From NCBI RefSeq assembly GCF_002874535.1, contig NZ_CP025025.1, positions 4,149,353 through 4,213,352 of the forward strand: DNA of 64,000 nucleotides. Reading direction: 5' to 3'. Within the stretch, counting starts at the first letter, position 1. Every line of letters begins with the position of its first letter. This DNA is from Mesobacillus jeotgali. Lineage in GTDB: Bacteria; Bacillota; Bacilli; Bacillales; Cytobacillaceae. Position numbers and translations under genes: made by a program. Below, piece after piece: positions 54,922 through 62,884 of this stretch. The notes beneath the pieces were generated by a model. That model saw only the letters and a program-made list of their open reading frames with translations, made no database searches and was not told where the DNA came from.

Positions 54922-54993
54922 GGGAGCATGAGGAGTACCTTTTGCTTCTTATTCGGAAGCAAAAAGTACGTCCCTCCGCTTCTCTTGCTCCCC
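54922..54993. repeat. Long hairpin repeat between kinase and scaffold genes
   Basis: GGGAGCA..GAGGAGTACCTTTTGCTTC pairs with GAAGCAAAAAGTACGTCC..TTGCTCCCC. Related to the element at 37906-37965 (shared GTACCYTTTGCTYC). The kinase stop codon lies at its edge; it may also attenuate transcription. Confidence 0.7.
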
Positions 54994-56936
54994 TAGAGAA
55001 TATTCAAATTTTCCATACGTCTAATGAGTTTTTTGTATCCTTCGTCGTCTTTTGCACCAGGCAGAGTGCCTGCTTTTTCAAAGACTTTTTTCGCTTCAAC
55101 GTAGTTCCGATTGCCTTCTTCTTTGTTTTGTTCGATGTCTAGGAGAAGATTGCCTAGCTTGACATTGGCGTTGATGCTGTCAGGGAATTTCTTCAGCACC
55201 GTGTTCCGGAAGTGCTCGACTGCACGGGAGAATTCACCCATTTCCTGATAGATGACACCAATTTTGACGTAGACGTCTTCCTGGTCTGCGACGTTCAAAT
55301 CAAGGAGATTGTTGTAATGTTCTATTGCCTGTTCGTAATCATCGCGGGCACTTGCCTTGTCTTCGGAATTCACGCCGCGGCTGTAGTATGCCTGGGCCAG
55401 CTTCTGTTCGAATTCCATCTCATATTTGAACTGGAGCTGTTCGTTTTCGAGCTTGGCGAGGATTTCCTTCGCCTTCTGGACTATCTCGATTGCCTGGGTA
55501 TTCGCGTCAGGAATCTGACTCTTATAAGAAATATAAATATTAGCTAGAGAATTATAGTTATCGATTTTTTTGCTGTCATTGGCAAGACCGTCATTGTATT
55601 CGTGGAATTCCTGAAGGTCTCCGGCAAACTTCGTATAGTCGACGTTCAGACTGCTCATGGTCGTTGCCAGCGACTTGTAATATTTAGCATCCGGCAGTTC
55701 TTTTTCATCGACCTGCTGGAAGTATTTCAGCGCATTGTTATAGTCCCTTTTTACATCAAAATAGGTCATCCCCATTTTGAAAAGAACTTCGTTATTCTTA
55801 TGGACTCCACCATATTCATCCTGTATGTATGATTCCAGCTTGGCGAGCCCTTCGTCTGTCTGGTTTCTATTAATATATAAATCAAGCAGATTGATGTAAG
55901 CCTCCGGACGTCCGTTATCAACGCGGGTTGCGCTTTCGAGCAGCTTGATCGCCTCTGTCTGCTCGCCGTCCATCAACGCGATGCTCGCCTGATTCACCAG
56001 ATTCATATAATCCTGGAACTGCTCATTTTTCATCCCTTTGTACCCCAGGACAGAGGTCGTTGAGAATGCCAGGAATAGCACCGCCGGAACAAGGAACATC
56101 GCCAGCTTTTTGATTAGCATGTTCTTGTAACCCTTCGTCAGCCTGTTGATGTGCTCGAGGTCATAGCTTAGCTCCTCGCAGTTCTGATATCGGTTCGCCG
56201 GCTCAGCCTGGGTACATTTTTTGATAATATGCTCGAGGCCCTCCGGCAGCGATGAGTCCCATTCACGAATCGGCCGGATTTCAAATGGCGGCTCGCTCAG
56301 GTTTTTCCCGGTGACCAGGTGGTAGAGTGTGATTCCCAGGCTGTAAATATCAGTTTTCGCGTCGGTCTGCCTCCCGGAAATCTGTTCCGGGGCCGCATAA
56401 CCTTTTGTTCCGAGATTCGTAGTGTCAGAGAGATTCTCGGTTTTGAATTCACGCGCGATCCCGAAGTCAATCAGTTTGATTTTGCCCTCCGGTGTGAGCA
56501 TGACATTGTCAGGCTTCATGTCACGGTAGATGATCGGGTAAGGCTTGCGGGAGTGCAAATATCCAAGTACATCGCTCAGCTGCTTCGCCCACTCGATGAC
56601 CTCTTTTGCAGGGATTTTGCCGTCGCGCTTGAGCCTTTCCTTGAGCGACTCTCCCTCGATGTAATCCATCACTACATAAATATCGCCCTCGGACTCGATG
56701 ATGTCATAGATTTTCGGCAGCGAACCGTGGTCGAGCTTCTTCAGCATGTTCGCCTCGACGACCAGGCTGTTGATCAGCAGCTCATTGTTGCTGTTGCTGC
56801 GCTTGCGGATATCCTTGACGACAAGCGACTTATTGAGCCGGTTATCCATCGACAGGTAAACAACGCTCATGCCGCCGCGCCCAATCTCCTTCAATATTTC
56901 ATATCTATCATCAATAATCGTGCCAATTTGTATCAA
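54993..56936 (-). CDS. Ser/Thr protein kinase with membrane span and TPR-like domain
   Basis: Hanks-type kinase of about 647 residues. TTG at 56936 is seven bases after GGGAGG; ATG at 56942 is too close. Kinase domain (about 10-270): G-loop GRGGMSVVY, Lys in SLVVKDI, catalytic loop YRDMKPDNVM, IDFGIA and AAPEQ, so all active-site residues are present. A membrane helix follows (about 285-305), then about 340 residues of TPR-like repeats outside. There are no PASTA domains, so it is not the housekeeping PrkC. The kinase-fold/TM/helical outside layout recalls EssB (YukC), the T7SS pseudokinase. It belongs to an operon with PP2C, FHA and T7SS genes. Confidence 0.88.
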   Translation of the reverse strand: MIQIGTIIDDRYEILKEIGRGGMSVVYLSMDNRLNKSLVVKDIRKRSNSNNELLINSLVVEANMLKKLDHGSLPKIYDIIESEGDIYVVMDYIEGESLKERLKRDGKIPAKEVIEWAKQLSDVLGYLHSRKPYPIIYRDMKPDNVMLTPEGKIKLIDFGIAREFKTENLSDTTNLGTKGYAAPEQISGRQTDAKTDIYSLGITLYHLVTGKNLSEPPFEIRPIREWDSSLPEGLEHIIKKCTQAEPANRYQNCEELSYDLEHINRLTKGYKNMLIKKLAMFLVPAVLFLAFSTTSVLGYKGMKNEQFQDYMNLVNQASIALMDGEQTEAIKLLESATRVDNGRPEAYINLLDLYINRNQTDEGLAKLESYIQDEYGGVHKNNEVLFKMGMTYFDVKRDYNNALKYFQQVDEKELPDAKYYKSLATTMSSLNVDYTKFAGDLQEFHEYNDGLANDSKKIDNYNSLANIYISYKSQIPDANTQAIEIVQKAKEILAKLENEQLQFKYEMEFEQKLAQAYYSRGVNSEDKASARDDYEQAIEHYNNLLDLNVADQEDVYVKIGVIYQEMGEFSRAVEHFRNTVLKKFPDSINANVKLGNLLLDIEQNKEEGNRNYVEAKKVFEKAGTLPGAKDDEGYKKLIRRMENLNIL

Positions 56937-56980
56937 AGTCATTCCTCCCAGAAACGCGGGGTGGTTCTTGTGCACCCCTA

Positions 56981-57772
56981 TTATTGGGACGCGAGAACCG
57001 TCCCCATGTCCCGTTTCGCCAGCAGAATTGAGATATTGTCTGTTTCCTGGCGTTGTTTTGCGAGCTCGACTAGTTCTATGAGCTTTTCTTTCATATTTTT
57101 TTCACTGGTAAAATGTTGTGGATTAAGGTTTGTGAGCATTTCTTCATCGCTGATTTCATGGTAAAATCCGTCGGTGCAAAGCATATACATCGTTCCGCTG
57201 TCGACTTCGCCTGAAGTGATGACGACTTTTATGTCCTTGGTTGCACCAACGCACTGGAGCAGTACATTACGGCGCGGGTCAATCCTCGCCTGTTCTGCGG
57301 TAATATTGCCGCGCTGCAGCTCGCGTTCTACGAGAGTCTGGTCTTCGGTCAGTTTGATAAGCTTGTCATTTATGCTGTACGCCCTGCTGTCACCGATCTG
57401 CAGGATATAATACTGCTTGTGGAGGATGAGCAAAGCCGTGATTGTGGTGCCAAGTTTGATATTTGAAGCGCCGCCATATTCAAGGATTTTTTGATTCAAC
57501 TCACGAACGCGTTCCTCAAGCTTGATGGGAATTTCTTTTTCAATCGTGCCACCCTCAAGCAGCTCCGGAAGGTCGTTGTCGAACCAGTCTGACATCCCCC
57601 GGATGACCGTCGCACTCGCCAGCTCGCCGTGGGAAAGCCCGCCCATTCCATCGCAGATAATGAACAGGCCAATTTCCCCTTCTGGTGTCTTCGCCGTTTT
57701 CAGCAACAGGCCATCTTGATTCGTTTTCTTCTTGATTCCTATGTCCGTATGGTATGCCACTTGAAAGGCCAT
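56981..57772 (-). CDS. PP2C-type Ser/Thr phosphatase
   Basis: Metal-dependent phosphatase of 263 residues, starting at the ATG after GGGAGGAACAAAG (frame opens six codons before). Motifs: CDGMGGLSHGELAS (metal Asp), GDSRAY, LCTDGFYHEI and TDNISILL. It would reverse the kinase encoded directly downstream. The last residues RDMGTVLASQ are encoded by a 27-bp REP-like element (56986-57012), so the native C terminus has been replaced. Confidence 0.92.
   Translation of the reverse strand: MAFQVAYHTDIGIKKKTNQDGLLLKTAKTPEGEIGLFIICDGMGGLSHGELASATVIRGMSDWFDNDLPELLEGGTIEKEIPIKLEERVRELNQKILEYGGASNIKLGTTITALLILHKQYYILQIGDSRAYSINDKLIKLTEDQTLVERELQRGNITAEQARIDPRRNVLLQCVGATKDIKVVITSGEVDSGTMYMLCTDGFYHEISDEEMLTNLNPQHFTSEKNMKEKLIELVELAKQRQETDNISILLAKRDMGTVLASQ
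56986..57012. repeat. 27-bp REP-like element (copy 2), inside the PP2C 3' end
   Basis: GGGACGCGA..GAACCGTCCCCATGTCCC. It supplies the final codons of the PP2C gene and lies between it and the kinase gene. Confidence 0.8.
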
Positions 57773-57786
57773 CTTTGTTCCTCCCA

Positions 57787-59112
57787 TCAATAAAGCCTGA
57801 AGACGAATTCCTCGTTCGCGAGCTTGATTTTATCTTCATGCTTGATTTTGACTTTTTCCTTTGGCGACAACTTCACGCCGTTGACGTAACTGCCATTTGT
57901 TGAGTGATTGTCTTCCAGGAAGTATTCGCCGTTCGAAATGATCACATGGGCATGCACCCGTCCAATTACTTTATTTTCAGACGCAAAGTCCGCTCTCATT
58001 GGGTCCCGTCCGATTTTGAAAAAGTCCTTGGCAATCGTGATTTTTTCATTCTTTGAGACTGCCATCAAAAACGGCCTGCGGGCGGAGTGGCCAAGAGTCG
58101 TTGTGCCCTCATCCACATCTGCCATTACACCAAGTACTGTGGTACCCTCGTTTTCTGGCTCACTGCTGGTCAGCGCTGGCTGGATGTTGATTGATGTTCC
58201 GCCACCCAGTTTCGCTGCATCTTTTAACAGCGTATTGTTCTCTCCAAGCTCTGCCCTAGTGATCCGCTTGTAGTTAACTTCTTCCTCGATTTCGAGCTTT
58301 CGGCCTGTTTTAATATCCTTCTTCTGGCTTGTATATTTGGAAGTCAGCACGCCATTGTCGACGCTCGTTTTCACGGTGTGAACCTCACTGCCTGGACTGT
58401 AGAAATTTGGATTGATTTTCGGGGTTTCAAGCTCCGGTTCTTCCTCCGGTTCTTCCTCCACGCTTTCCTCAACCACTTTGTCTAGTGGGAGTGCCGCTTC
58501 CTGCTTCGGTTTTTCCGGCATCTTATAAGGCTGCCGTACGAGTGCTTCATCTCCGACCAATTCATTCACTTTTTCCAGCAGGTGTTCCGGAGAAACATCG
58601 CCTGTCTCGACCAGATAGTTATGGAGTTTGATAAAAAATGCGGCATCATCGTTTTCATCGTAAGGAGACGACAGCAGCAATTCACGCAGAAAGTCTTTAA
58701 GTGATACCTTTTCAAAAACATTATTTTTTACAGGAAGGTAGATAAAAACTAATCTGTTTGAAAAATTATCAATAAAGATGTCACGCTGGCTGAACACGAA
58801 GTTCTCGATATCCAGTCCGCTTGCTTGAGAATCCACCAGCGTTTCGGCAATGTTAAGGAAGCTGTTGAAGAGACGCTCTTTTGATGCTGGAGTTGAATTC
58901 AGCATTTCAAGCGTGTTATCGGAAATCATGTCATAGCGAAGAAAGCAGTTATCTCCCTCTAAAATGGCATTACAGGGCAGAATTCCCGGAATACGGCTCG
59001 TTCTCAAAAGCTCAACCTGGCTGCCATCGATGTCTGCCTTGCTTCCAGCATGATAATAAAGGAATTTTGAGATTCCATAGCTTTCTAATTTAAAATCCGC
59101 GTGTTTGATCAT
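57787..59112 (-). CDS. FHA-domain protein with EssB-like N-terminal domain
   Basis: Cytosolic protein of 441 residues. N-terminal domain (about 1-170) has CFLRYDMISDN, LFNSFLNIAETLVDS and FVFSQRDIFIDN, a pattern reminiscent of the EssB pseudokinase domain (YDI..., LLNI, LAPDELFF). An acidic linker (EESVEEEPEEEPELE) follows. The C-terminal FHA domain (about 365-435) has the pThr-binding set KIGRDP, GRVHAH and HSTNGSYVNG. Just before it are two candidate kinase sites, EGTTVLG and EGTTTLG, which could bind the FHA in cis when phosphorylated, as in mycobacterial GarA. It is 14 bases from the PP2C gene. Confidence 0.85.
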   Translation of the reverse strand: MIKHADFKLESYGISKFLYYHAGSKADIDGSQVELLRTSRIPGILPCNAILEGDNCFLRYDMISDNTLEMLNSTPASKERLFNSFLNIAETLVDSQASGLDIENFVFSQRDIFIDNFSNRLVFIYLPVKNNVFEKVSLKDFLRELLLSSPYDENDDAAFFIKLHNYLVETGDVSPEHLLEKVNELVGDEALVRQPYKMPEKPKQEAALPLDKVVEESVEEEPEEEPELETPKINPNFYSPGSEVHTVKTSVDNGVLTSKYTSQKKDIKTGRKLEIEEEVNYKRITRAELGENNTLLKDAAKLGGGTSINIQPALTSSEPENEGTTVLGVMADVDEGTTTLGHSARRPFLMAVSKNEKITIAKDFFKIGRDPMRADFASENKVIGRVHAHVIISNGEYFLEDNHSTNGSYVNGVKLSPKEKVKIKHEDKIKLANEEFVFRLY

Positions 59113-59340
59113 TGCGCTTCGACTCCAATTTTGAATTTATGTATGATTTTGCCTCTAATATTTTATAAAAATCGCATTTAATACCAGTTGGATTCAATAT
59201 AATACCAGTTGCATGACTTTTAATACCAGTTGAATCCGATATAATACCAGTTGGACCTTTTTATATCCGGAGGTTATTTCGAATTTTACAGAAGGGCAAA
59301 CTGCACCAGCCGCTTGCCCCATACCCTCTGTAAAAAGTGA
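59113..59340. other. Gap between WXG100 and FHA genes
   Basis: Contains the second CCAGTT array (59184-59270) and a purine-rich stretch downstream of the WXG100 gene; CTCTGTAAAAAG near 59330 with AGAAGG near 59290 gives a weak hairpin. No gene. Confidence 0.5.
59184..59272. repeat. Array of 5 units with 21-bp period, core CCAGTT
   Basis: CCAGTT starts at 59184, 59205, 59226 and 59247, with CCGGAG at 59267. Units read AATACCAGTTG plus about 10 variable bases, the same family as the array at 23718-23935. Confidence 0.9.
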
Positions 59341-59643
59341 TTACTTAAAAGAGCTGGCGTTGTTGTTGATTGCTGTTTCTGCGGTGTTGTAGTTTGTGAC
59401 AGTGTTATCCAAGAATTTGGCGTAACTGTCGACGACCTGGCGATATTCTTCAAATCGTGGTGCAAGTGAGTTGAAGTTGCCGCGGATTGTGTTGGATGCA
59501 TCAGAGTTCCATGATGACGATAGTGCATTCATGTCCTTCTTGATTTCTTCCAATCTAGTGGATAGTTGCTGGTTAAGGTTGCGGATTTGGCCCGCCGTTT
59601 TGCTAACCTCGCCAAGCGAGATTTTGATTCCATCTCCTGCCAA
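59341..59643 (-). CDS. WXG100 protein (EsxA-like, WNS variant)
   Basis: Small helical hairpin of 100 residues exported by type VII secretion. The turn motif is SSWNSDAS (about 43-50), a W-N-S variation on WXG, between two amphipathic helices. TTG start after AGGAGGTGAAATACA. Tandem with a second WXG100 gene 30 bases upstream. It may be a secreted machine component or a partner of the lipase-like protein. Confidence 0.9.
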   Translation of the reverse strand: MAGDGIKISLGEVSKTAGQIRNLNQQLSTRLEEIKKDMNALSSSWNSDASNTIRGNFNSLAPRFEEYRQVVDSYAKFLDNTVTNYNTAETAINNNASSFK

Positions 59644-59673
59644 TGTATTTCACCTCCTGCGTTATGTTAAGGA

Positions 59674-59976
59674 TTAGTTGCTCAATCTCTTAGCCTGGTT
59701 AATAACCTCTGATTGAGTGTCGCGGTATGTTTTCGCACTCATTTTCAGGAACTCTGAATACTGTCTCATCAACTGAGTCATTTTGTTGAAGTCGTCCATG
59801 AAGCCTTTGATTTGTGCAGTGTATGCCTGGTTGTCGGTACCCTGCCAAGCAGCCGCCATGGCTTCAACTTCGCTGAAAAGAGCTTTGTAGTTTCTTTCAT
59901 AGTCAGCTGCCTGCTGGTCAATCTTGTTAGCAGTCGTTTCAAGCTTTGCTGGTTCAACAGTGATCGATCTTGCCAT
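59674..59976 (-). CDS. WXG100 protein (EsxA-like, WQG motif)
   Basis: A 100-residue WXG100 protein: MARSITVEPAKLE start, turn motif AAWQGTDNQ (about 45), second helix FNKMTQLMRQYSEFLKMSA. Start taken at the ATG after AAAGGAGGTGAAAAGA; the frame opens three codons earlier. Likely a structural secretion substrate that heterodimerises with the following WXG100 protein or homodimerises. Confidence 0.92.
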   Translation of the reverse strand: MARSITVEPAKLETTANKIDQQAADYERNYKALFSEVEAMAAAWQGTDNQAYTAQIKGFMDDFNKMTQLMRQYSEFLKMSAKTYRDTQSEVINQAKRLSN

Positions 59977-60066
59977 TCTTTTCACCTCCTTTCAAGTGAG
60001 TCTAATAGAGTCATATTCTTCTATCTTCAAACATCGTGAGGCCGAATAAAGTTCCCAGTCTGACCT

Positions 60067-60093
60067 GGGACAAGAGAACCGTCCCCATGTCCC
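60067..60093. repeat. 27-bp REP-like element (copy 3)
   Basis: GGGACAAGA..GAACCGTCCCCATGTCCC, in the gap between the 63-residue gene and the WXG100 genes. Confidence 0.8.
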
Positions 60094-60099
60094 ATAGAG

Positions 60100-60291
60100 T
60101 CATATTCTTCTTAACTTATAGCTTACATAGCGGTATTTCTCCGCAGAACGCCGCAATCCTGAGGCAGCTTTTACCGAACCGATCCCTTTGAATTCATGAC
60201 TGAGGCCATTCGAGATATCCTCGAGCTCACGGGCGATCGCATTTGCTTCCGCCGCAATCCTGTTAATCTTGCTTCTCACTTTCGGGTCCAT
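60100..60291 (-). CDS. Small helical protein, possible T7SS toxin partner (63 residues)
   Basis: Helical protein MDPKVRSKINRIAAEANAIA to YVSYKLRRI. The ATG is three bases past the lipase stop, with AGGGGGTAAACA as ribosome site, so it is coupled to it. In LXG and TslA-type systems, small helical proteins encoded next to the toxin bind its targeting domain; that role is inferred here from size, helicity and position. Confidence 0.75.
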   Translation of the reverse strand: MDPKVRSKINRIAAEANAIARELEDISNGLSHEFKGIGSVKAASGLRRSAEKYRYVSYKLRRI

Positions 60292-60294
60292 TGT

Positions 60295-61701
60295 TTACCC
60301 CCTGATTGAACCGGCTTTTCCGGCGAGATACCTTTCATTCTGCTGTAAAAGTTCCGCGGTCCGGTTCAGGTAATTGATGCTTTCCGGAATCCGGATATCG
60401 AAGGATGAGGCAATATCCGCTGCGAGGACATTATCCAGTCCCATGACACCCGCTTCCCAGTACAAATCGTCGATCATATCGTTAAGCTGAGCGACACGCC
60501 TCTGTACCGAGCGAAGCCGGTTGGCGTAATAGAACAGCCTTGGGATGTCAACTTTTATATAAGGTTCGATTGGGAAGTTGTTGCCGTTCAGGCTGTCTAT
60601 AAAACTGCCAATTTTAACAGAAGCCTTTGCAATAAGATCTGTAAAAAATGAATTTACCTTCTCCTCAAGTTCCCTCTTTGCCTTTGCCAAGCCAACGATA
60701 AGCTTCACTGTCTGCTCCCTGATTAGATGGGCAGCTGCAGTCATTGCTTTTGCCGTATAATGCATGACATATTTCGCTGCATTGGCGACAACATAAGCGG
60801 CCTTATAAGCCTTTATTGGTGTAGAAGTAGAAAGTCCATAAAATATGTCTTCAAAGACCATATTGTTTAGAACATACCTGCCGAACGATTGCCCGTTCTC
60901 ATATACTCGATAATTTCCATTCTCATCAAACCCCGCACTGCTCGTCAGGGAATGGGGATAAAACGGCTTCTTTAGGTCATAATCCTCATTTAGACCAATC
61001 GTTTTATCGACATATGGCACTTTGCCAAGCTGTGAGACTGGATCAAACGCATAAACGATAAAATCATGGCGGTCTCCCATTAACGCCTCTTGTTCCTTCT
61101 TTGATAAGGACCACCAATATAATGGAGCAGCATTTATTACATATGCCTTGGTGTTATCATCCAGGTTGTTAATGAAGACATAATCCGCCAAATTGCCGCC
61201 CTTTGAATGGCCAAGAAGCAGCCTTTCACCTGATGTATCCGAGAGATATTTTTGATAAAATGCATTCGCTTCCTTTTGTTGCGTTATTTCCACTCCCATT
61301 GATGCTTCAAAGTTAGAGGTCCAGTCCGTCCTTAGGTGACCCATATCCCCCATCGCTTCACTGCCTCTGAATACAGCAGTCGAGTTTCCGCTATTATCTT
61401 CAAATGCGTATCCAACAAAGCCGGAGTCGGATGCACCTTTAGTATTATTGCCTTCATTTGGGTTATGGTTCTGGTAGCCTGATAATTTTATGTTATGAAG
61501 ATTTGAACTTTTAAAACTATCACTTAAAAAAAATGCTTCTAGCTGTTTATAGCTTTCCTCATTTTTATCAGCACTCATTTTGGCATAATCCCAAATTCGT
61601 TCTATGCTTTTTCCATTAAGAGGCTGATTATTGGGCAAATCATAGTACGACAACATCAGCAGGACATTTTTCTCTTCATCAGTTAATTGATCAAGGGACA
61701 T
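60295..61701 (-). CDS. Lipase-like T7SS effector with C-terminal helical domain (TslA-like)
   Basis: About 468 residues from the ATG at 61701 (GAGGGGTGAT upstream; the frame opens earlier inside the lipoprotein gene). The N-terminal 300 residues form an alpha/beta hydrolase of the DUF2974/Mbeg1-like lipase group, with nucleophile elbow LLLGHSKGGNLAD and VFRGSEAMGD. The C-terminal third (about 310-468) is helical and coiled. This toxin-first, targeting-domain-last order is that of the S. aureus T7SS lipase toxin TslA. The lipoprotein gene four bases upstream and the helical gene three bases downstream fit immunity and partner roles. No signal peptide. Confidence 0.8.
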   Translation of the reverse strand: MSLDQLTDEEKNVLLMLSYYDLPNNQPLNGKSIERIWDYAKMSADKNEESYKQLEAFFLSDSFKSSNLHNIKLSGYQNHNPNEGNNTKGASDSGFVGYAFEDNSGNSTAVFRGSEAMGDMGHLRTDWTSNFEASMGVEITQQKEANAFYQKYLSDTSGERLLLGHSKGGNLADYVFINNLDDNTKAYVINAAPLYWWSLSKKEQEALMGDRHDFIVYAFDPVSQLGKVPYVDKTIGLNEDYDLKKPFYPHSLTSSAGFDENGNYRVYENGQSFGRYVLNNMVFEDIFYGLSTSTPIKAYKAAYVVANAAKYVMHYTAKAMTAAAHLIREQTVKLIVGLAKAKRELEEKVNSFFTDLIAKASVKIGSFIDSLNGNNFPIEPYIKVDIPRLFYYANRLRSVQRRVAQLNDMIDDLYWEAGVMGLDNVLAADIASSFDIRIPESINYLNRTAELLQQNERYLAGKAGSIRG

Positions 61702-61705
61702 ATCA

Positions 61706-62446
61706 TCACCCCTCTTGCGGTTGATAATATTCTTTAATCTGCTCAGGGCTGCTGATATCCATTGAATCATCAACCATAATAGTTCCGTACACCTTCGCAT
61801 CAAGGTTTGACCAGTCAATATTGTTCACGTTTGATGTCCTCATATAGTCAGATACATTCTCTGAACTATCCACAAAACCGACAGTCACACCGTAATATTT
61901 TGCATTAGATTCCTTAAGCTCGTTCAGCAATTCATATACCGGATCCAAATATTTCTCCACTTCCGGTTCTCCGTCGGTCTTTACGGCAATGTTCAAAGTA
62001 AGCAACGCACCATTGTCATCTCTTTGTAAAAAGTCAGTGACAGATGAATCTTTCTTTTCCTCAGCGTACTTCTCTTCTTCCACGAACAGCATTGTCTTGA
62101 ATTCAACATCTTCATTAAATGCCTGTTTTACCTTTTCCTGATACAACTGGTCGAGCTGGTTAGACCATATAGATAAAATGAAGGTGTCATAGTAAACACC
62201 ATCTTCATTCCTACTTTCACCTGCAAGGAAGACAAGCTCAGGCTTTCCTTCTTGATGAGCAATCACTTTGTCTTTTCCATACATATCCGGGAAGATGACA
62301 CTGCCTTCTTTGGTGCTTTCAACCTCAAACTTCTCACCATACTTCTCTTCTAAATGCTCAATTACCTTACTCTCCGAACTCATACACCCCGCACCTCCCA
62401 TGATCACGAATATAATTGCCGCTGTCAGCTTGATCCACTTCTTCAA
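61706..62446 (-). CDS. Lipoprotein, candidate immunity protein of the lipase
   Basis: Lipoprotein of about 246 residues; TTG start after AAGGTG, lipobox GGAGC (Cys21). The N-terminal mature part KVIEHLEEKYGEKFEVES looks like the small cystatin-like fold seen in Firmicutes lipoproteins. Its stop is four bases before the lipase start. In S. aureus, TslA is neutralised by a surface lipoprotein (TilA); this gene has the matching type and place. Role is inference. Confidence 0.75.
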   Translation of the reverse strand: MKKWIKLTAAIIFVIMGGAGCMSSESKVIEHLEEKYGEKFEVESTKEGSVIFPDMYGKDKVIAHQEGKPELVFLAGESRNEDGVYYDTFILSIWSNQLDQLYQEKVKQAFNEDVEFKTMLFVEEEKYAEEKKDSSVTDFLQRDDNGALLTLNIAVKTDGEPEVEKYLDPVYELLNELKESNAKYYGVTVGFVDSSENVSDYMRTSNVNNIDWSNLDAKVYGTIMVDDSMDISSPEQIKEYYQPQEG

Positions 62447-62632
62447 AGTCTCCACACCTTCCGTTTTAAAAGCAGGGACGGTCCGGTTTTCGATAACCGC
62501 CCCAAGGTCATATATTCAAATTCTGTGGGACGTGCATCGTTCCTACTTCGCAATTTCTGAGACGCAAGAACCGTCCCTATGTCGCGCCAATTCGATGGGA
62601 CACGAGAACCGTCCCCATGTCCCCCCACGTCC
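62447..62632. other. Repeat-rich gap between esaB and the lipoprotein gene
   Basis: No gene. Holds two REP-like copies (62559-62585, diverged, and 62597-62623) and a further partial word GGGACGTGCATCGTTCC near 62527. Confidence 0.6.
62559..62623. repeat. Two 27-bp REP-like elements in tandem (copies 4 and 5)
   Basis: Copy at 62597-62623 is GGGACACGA..GAACCGTCCCCATGTCCC. The copy at 62559-62585 is diverged (GAGACGCAA..GAACCGTCCCTATGTCGC). They lie 11 bases apart, a pairing that could fold into a larger hairpin. Confidence 0.75.
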
Positions 62633-62884
62633 CTAAATCAACATCAACTTGGCCCCGTTCATCAACCCGGTCTCTTCAACGGTCTGATTGATGTTTAAAA
62701 TGGTGCCGGTTTTGCGGTCACAGAGGATGGTGTCGTGTGTTGCCGAGAAGTATCCTTGTGATAGTTCGGTCATGGTCCCTGCGAGCAGGTGGACGACTTC
62801 GTGCAGTTTGCTTTCGAGCGGCAGGAAGACGTCGTATGATTTTTCGGAGGCGGGGATGAAGACCTCTACGAGCACCTTATCCAT
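62633..62884 (-). CDS. Ubiquitin-like T7SS protein EsaB/YukD
   Basis: An 83-residue beta-grasp protein: VLVEVFIPASEKSYDVFLPL, TILNINQTVEETGLMNGAKLMLI. It matches the EsaB/YukD family, a cytosolic regulator of type VII secretion. Its ATG overlaps the essC stop (ATGGATAA), so it is translated right after EssC. In B. subtilis yukD precedes yukC and yukB, so the order is altered here. Confidence 0.85.
   Translation of the reverse strand: MDKVLVEVFIPASEKSYDVFLPLESKLHEVVHLLAGTMTELSQGYFSATHDTILCDRKTGTILNINQTVEETGLMNGAKLMLI

Noticed and set aside
56319-57164. 281-codon plus-strand frame
   Set aside because: Antisense to the kinase and phosphatase genes, whose catalytic motifs are all intact on the minus strand.
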